Below are positions 42,431 through 45,625 of a stretch of 45,625 nt of DNA, piece after piece. A model generated the notes under the pieces. It did not search any database and was not told the origin of the DNA. It was given only the letters and a program-made list of their open reading frames with translations. The stretch is from Chara braunii (Eukaryota > Streptophyta > Charophyceae > Charales > Characeae), in the NCBI GenBank assembly GCA_003427395.1, contig BFEA01000265.1, positions 185,357 through 230,981 on the forward strand. The letters are read 5' to 3'. How positions within the stretch are numbered: the stretch's first letter is position 1; each line of letters starts with the position of its first letter. Position numbers and translations under genes: made by a program.

Positions 42431-42604
42431 GACGACTACGATTTGACTGCAATGAGAGTCGCAGCAACGTCACTGAATCTGGTCATGGACGGGTTCTGGT
42501 TCTTTTTTATTTTCTGTTTCTTTTTCTTTTTTTATTTTTATATCCACAGTATGCAATATGGTACAGGAGCGCAAAAACGACGAGAAAGTTCCGGCGCAGA
42601 ATTC

Positions 42605-42650
42605 ACATTTTAATTTTTAATACGATTTATTATTATTTATTATTATTACA
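42605..42650 (-). terminator. Candidate polyadenylation signals of the DUF760 gene
   Basis: Immediately downstream of the stop codon the minus strand reads as alternating AATAATAAATAA, giving overlapping AATAAA hexamers, followed by an A/T-rich stretch. No experimental cleavage site can be read from sequence. Confidence 0.4.
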
Positions 42651-43692
42651 CTACACTAATCTGTACTGCGAGTCGACGTAGCCCTCCACGTCCCACAGAA
42701 TGCTTCCGAATGCCACCGCCTCGAACACCAGACGCCGTAAGCCAGCAACGTTCATTCGGACGTTGTCGTCTTTGACGACGACGAACGAGCCATCATCGAC
42801 GACAGAAATGTCCGGCCGGCCAAAGAGAGCCTCTGTGTGCTTCTCTATGACACTAACTGCTTCACGGGACTTCATTGTCGCGTTGCGCTGCAGAGTCTCC
42901 ACGTCGAACGACATGACGTACGCCCGCAGAGCGTTTGGCTTCCCGCCGCTTGCCCCCTCCCCACTGCCACCCTTCGGCGCGCCGAATCTATAGCCCATAG
43001 ACATGTTCGCGGCAGCTGCTGACGCCTCGGCGGCAAGCGACTGACCCAACTTGCTGACCGAAACATCCTCCGGCTTGCTCGACGTCTCCTCGGCATCAAC
43101 ACTGCTGCTGCTGCTGCTGCTGCCGTCGCCTGCATTTCCCCCCTCATTTTGGGCTGAACTTGACGAGTCGACCACCTCACCTCCCGATGTTGCACCCGCA
43201 GCAGACGGAAACGGCGACGATAACAACGCCCGCATGTTCTTCTCCAGCTGGAACCTCTGATCGACCCTTTTCAGGAAGTACCCGTACATAATCGAGGCCG
43301 CATACACTTGACCTACTCTCAACTTACTGATCTGGACGATCGTGTTCGGGTCGAGAATCTGGGGAGCGGAACGGGCGCCGAGAACCATACCCACATGCTC
43401 TCGTACCATTTCCAGAGCCTCCGACGAGTGTATGCTCTCAAGGAGCGTCTCCTTCTTCGGACTGAGATCTACCGCGCTACTCATGGTGGCCGCCACCATC
43501 CCTTGCACAGGCAGACCCATCAAACCGGCCGCCTCCTCCGCGCTCACGTCCTTCCCGCCTAGCCTAATCTTGACGACCGGCAACTCGGGAAGCAGTTCCA
43601 CGCCAGATTCAATGAACTTCTGGACAATCGAACAATAGATAACCTCCTCGATCGCCGTCTTCCTTTCTGTCTCCTTGAGGTCTGCAATCCGC
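42651..43692 (-). CDS. DUF760 protein (UV-B-induced protein At3g17800-like, probably plastid), 3' terminal exon
   Basis: The exon encodes 346 residues starting RIADLKETERKTAIEEVIYC and ending AVAFGSILWDVEGYVDSQYR-L-V. Both ends match DUF760 family proteins, including the ALFGRPD and YVMSFD..TLQRNAT..SREAV stretches before the C-terminus. A Ser/Gly/Ala-rich linker of about 90 residues separates the two conserved halves. The exon start is set by an acceptor, TTTGGCAG (AG at 43693-43694), and the codon AGG is split there. Upstream translation in the same frame (a Cys/Phe-rich run) is not family-like and is probably intron. The N-terminal part with the expected transit peptide was not found in the remaining 1.9 kb, so the gene is partial here or continues beyond the window. 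AATAAA-type signals lie within 30 bp after the TAG. Known relatives are plastid proteins of unclear biochemical function. Confidence 0.83.
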
Positions 43693-43843
43693 CTGCCAAA
43701 CCCAGAAGAAAAGACATAACCCAAACTGTCAGATGATGTAGCCAAAAACGTTTTAAGAAAGGCAGCTGACAAGTCACACAAAAAAAAACACACAAAAGGA
43801 CAAAAAGGCAGCTGATATGTCCAATCATGCACACCAGCCTCGG

Positions 43844-43845
<2 letters not shown>

Positions 43846-43915
<70 letters not shown>
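43846..43915 (+). repeat. (CT)n microsatellite
   Basis: Pure CT repeat of about 65 bp, within the presumed intron or 5' region of the DUF760 gene. Confidence 0.95.
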
Positions 43916-43918
<3 letters not shown>

Positions 43919-43984
43919 ACTAGATAGGCGAGACAGTAAAAAATGCAAGGTAGGCCACGTTCGTGTGGTTCAGGAACCATTCAT

Positions 43985-44720
43985 ATGTAGTACGTAGGTG
44001 TACTATGTCCTCACAGGCGTAGGTGTACTCTGAACACGTGGGCATAGAGACATACTTCTTTTTTTTTTCTTCTGTGCTGGTCCTGCAGGACAAAACTAGG
44101 CTGCTGAGTTTCTGGGCATACATAGGTGTACTATGTACACAGAGGGAATAAGTGTACAATGCTACTGAGTTTCAGAACAGTGTATGTACACACACAGGCG
44201 TAGTTGTACTATGTACACAGAGGAATAGGTGTACTATGTACACAGAGGCATAGGTGTACTATGTACACAGAGGAATAGGTGTGGCATAGGTGTACTATGT
44301 ACACAGAGGAATAGGTGTGGCATAGGTGTACTATGTACACAGAGGCAGAGGTGTACTATGTACACAGAGGCAGAGGTGTACTATGTACACAGAGGCAGAG
44401 GTACACAGAGGCAGAGGTGTACTATGTACACACAGGAATAGGTGTGGCATAGGTGTACTATGTACAGCACAGAGGAATAGGTGTACTATGTACACAGAGG
44501 AATAGGTGTACTATGTAGACAGACATACATTTTCCGCCGTGGAAAAAAACTGTGCTGCTGAGTTTCAGAACATACATAGGTATACTATGTAGTACATACA
44601 CAGAGGCATGGATTAAGTATGCACACGTAGGCATAGACATAGACATGCTTTTTCTCTGCTGGACAAAACTATGCTGCTGAGTTTGGGAACATATATAGGT
44701 GTACTATGTACACAAAGGCA
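43985..44720 (+). repeat. 25-bp minisatellite (ACACAGAGG..TAGGTGTACTATGT)
   Basis: Units of GAGGAATAGGTGTACTATGT and GAGGCATAGGTGTACTATGT are tightest at 44210-44520 and dispersed on either side. A CATAGA hexamer run follows at 44950-45008. Confidence 0.85.
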
Positions 44721-45009
44721 TTGATATAGGCATAGACATAGTAGACAAAGAGATAGAGACACACATCCAATAAATATTAGATAAGCATAGATGCAGGTAT
44801 AAGAGGAGCATTTTTTTGCCCATGTTTCTCAAAACACGGATTTTTCTGCTAAACTGCTAATTTTTGTAACGGAAAAAGATCGTGTTCGGTTTCAGAACAC
44901 AAATAGATTGAAAAAAAAAAAAAAAAAAAGAACTCAAATAGATGTACACAGAGACATAGACATAGACATAGACAGAGACATAGACATAGACATAGACAGA
45001 CATAGATGT

Positions 45010-45355
45010 CGATGTTGGGACTCTCTCGCCACACCGACATAGTATCCAATGTCGCTGAACGCGATTGCCGCTCTGCACCCAGCAGCCTATCGTACTCGGT
45101 CTAGACTAGCCCACCCACACTCTGTAACACAATGGGAATTCGAACAGAGGACCAATGTACGTCACGACATCGCCAAAGAGGACTGCCAGCATACACCAGG
45201 TGAGTGCCTCTTCTCTCCTCGTCACCCGCCGACTCCCCACAGCATGTGCCTCCCCTTCCTGAAGACCACCATCGCCCACACCAGCATGGGCCCCAGCAGC
45301 CCGGCTATGGCCGCCGTGCGCCCTGCTGCCACTGCAGCACCCCTCTCTCCGCCTT
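45010..45355. other. GC-rich island with splice-like signals on both strands; gene not resolved
   Basis: The plus strand has a donor CACCAGGTGAGTG at 45198-45210 ending a frame that starts at 45049. The minus strand has an acceptor GTGCTGCAG near 45332, opening a hydrophobic 35-residue stretch (AAIAGLLGPMLVWAMVVF) to a TGA near 45226. I cannot decide between the strands. Confidence 0.25.
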
Positions 45356-45419
45356 TTTTTTTTTTAAGGAAAAAAAAGGGGGCTCAAACTAATCCGCTCT
45401 GGACTACAAGCTTTTTTTT

Positions 45420-45595
45420 TGTTTGAAGAAAAAAAAAAACGGCAATGGCCTTTGGATATCATCATTGAACCGACCTGCCCCAGGCAATTCAGAACGAGTT
45501 TTTATTCTTTCCACCTGATAGGATCTGCGTATGAATTTGAGTCTGTATTTTGCAAACAGTCCAGGGGTGTACCAACTGAGCTCGGCCCGCTCTGC
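45420..45595 (-). repeat. tRNA-derived SINE copy
   Basis: On the minus strand an A-box-like GAGCTCAGTTGGTACACC (45568-45583) and a B-box-like GACTCAAATTC (45533-45543) are followed by a body and a 3' end GGCCATTGCCG, then an oligo-T/A tract. The body matches copies at 3525-3620, 12880-12960 and 20010-20105. Confidence 0.6.
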
Positions 45596-45625
45596 ACACT
45601 ACCAAGCTTTTTTCTTTCATATGCC

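Overview
The window looks like nuclear DNA of a green-lineage (probably streptophyte, perhaps charophyte) eukaryote. The evidence is: a DUF760-type coding exon of the plastid UV-B-induced-protein family; a plant-type universal stress protein split by a 5.2-kb GT-AG intron; G-box (CACGTG) motifs at candidate promoters; U6 snRNA pseudocopies; and a very high load of simple repeats, minisatellites, SINE-like and foldback elements. A Chara-like genome with large repeat-filled introns would fit. The species is inference, because no search was possible. Coding density is very low, and most long open frames are simple repeats or repeat-derived.

Layout. 1-2.8 kb: dispersed repeat heads, a ~355-bp tandem repeat rich in G-boxes, and a minus-strand damaged gene with poly-Asn/Thr runs and a clear splice donor. 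2.8-6.9 kb: SINE-like pieces, perfect hairpins, GT microsatellite. 7.06-7.46 kb: a minus-strand exon resembling the C-terminal two thirds of a Josephin deubiquitinase domain. 7.7-10.9 kb: GAA tract and minisatellites. 12.0-17.8 kb: minus-strand universal stress protein gene (exon 1 at 17.6-17.8 kb, exon 2 at 12.0-12.4 kb) whose intron holds several foldback elements, a SINE with a nested MITE, and satellites. 18.2-18.5 kb: two head-to-tail U6 snRNA pseudocopies. 20.7-28.1 kb: no confidently recognised gene, but a few protein-like minus-strand stretches.

28.14-34.07 kb: the most interesting object, a decayed Penelope-like retroelement. It carries a CCHC zinc-knuckle/coiled-coil protein, a GIY-YIG endonuclease located N-terminal (upstream) of the reverse transcriptase, and long direct terminal repeats. 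The domain order matches the permuted Naiad/Chlamys-type arrangement described for green algae and some animals. A 524-bp AT-rich foldback element sits only in its left terminal repeat.

34-42 kb: microsatellites around an assembly gap, a pair of abutting TIR elements sharing CTAAG at three junctions, a U6/tRNA-like chimera, and a 360-bp TIR element. 42.65-43.69 kb: the 3' terminal exon of the DUF760 gene (minus strand), with upstream exon(s) not identified. 43.8-45.6 kb: CT microsatellite, 25-bp minisatellite and a tRNA-derived SINE.
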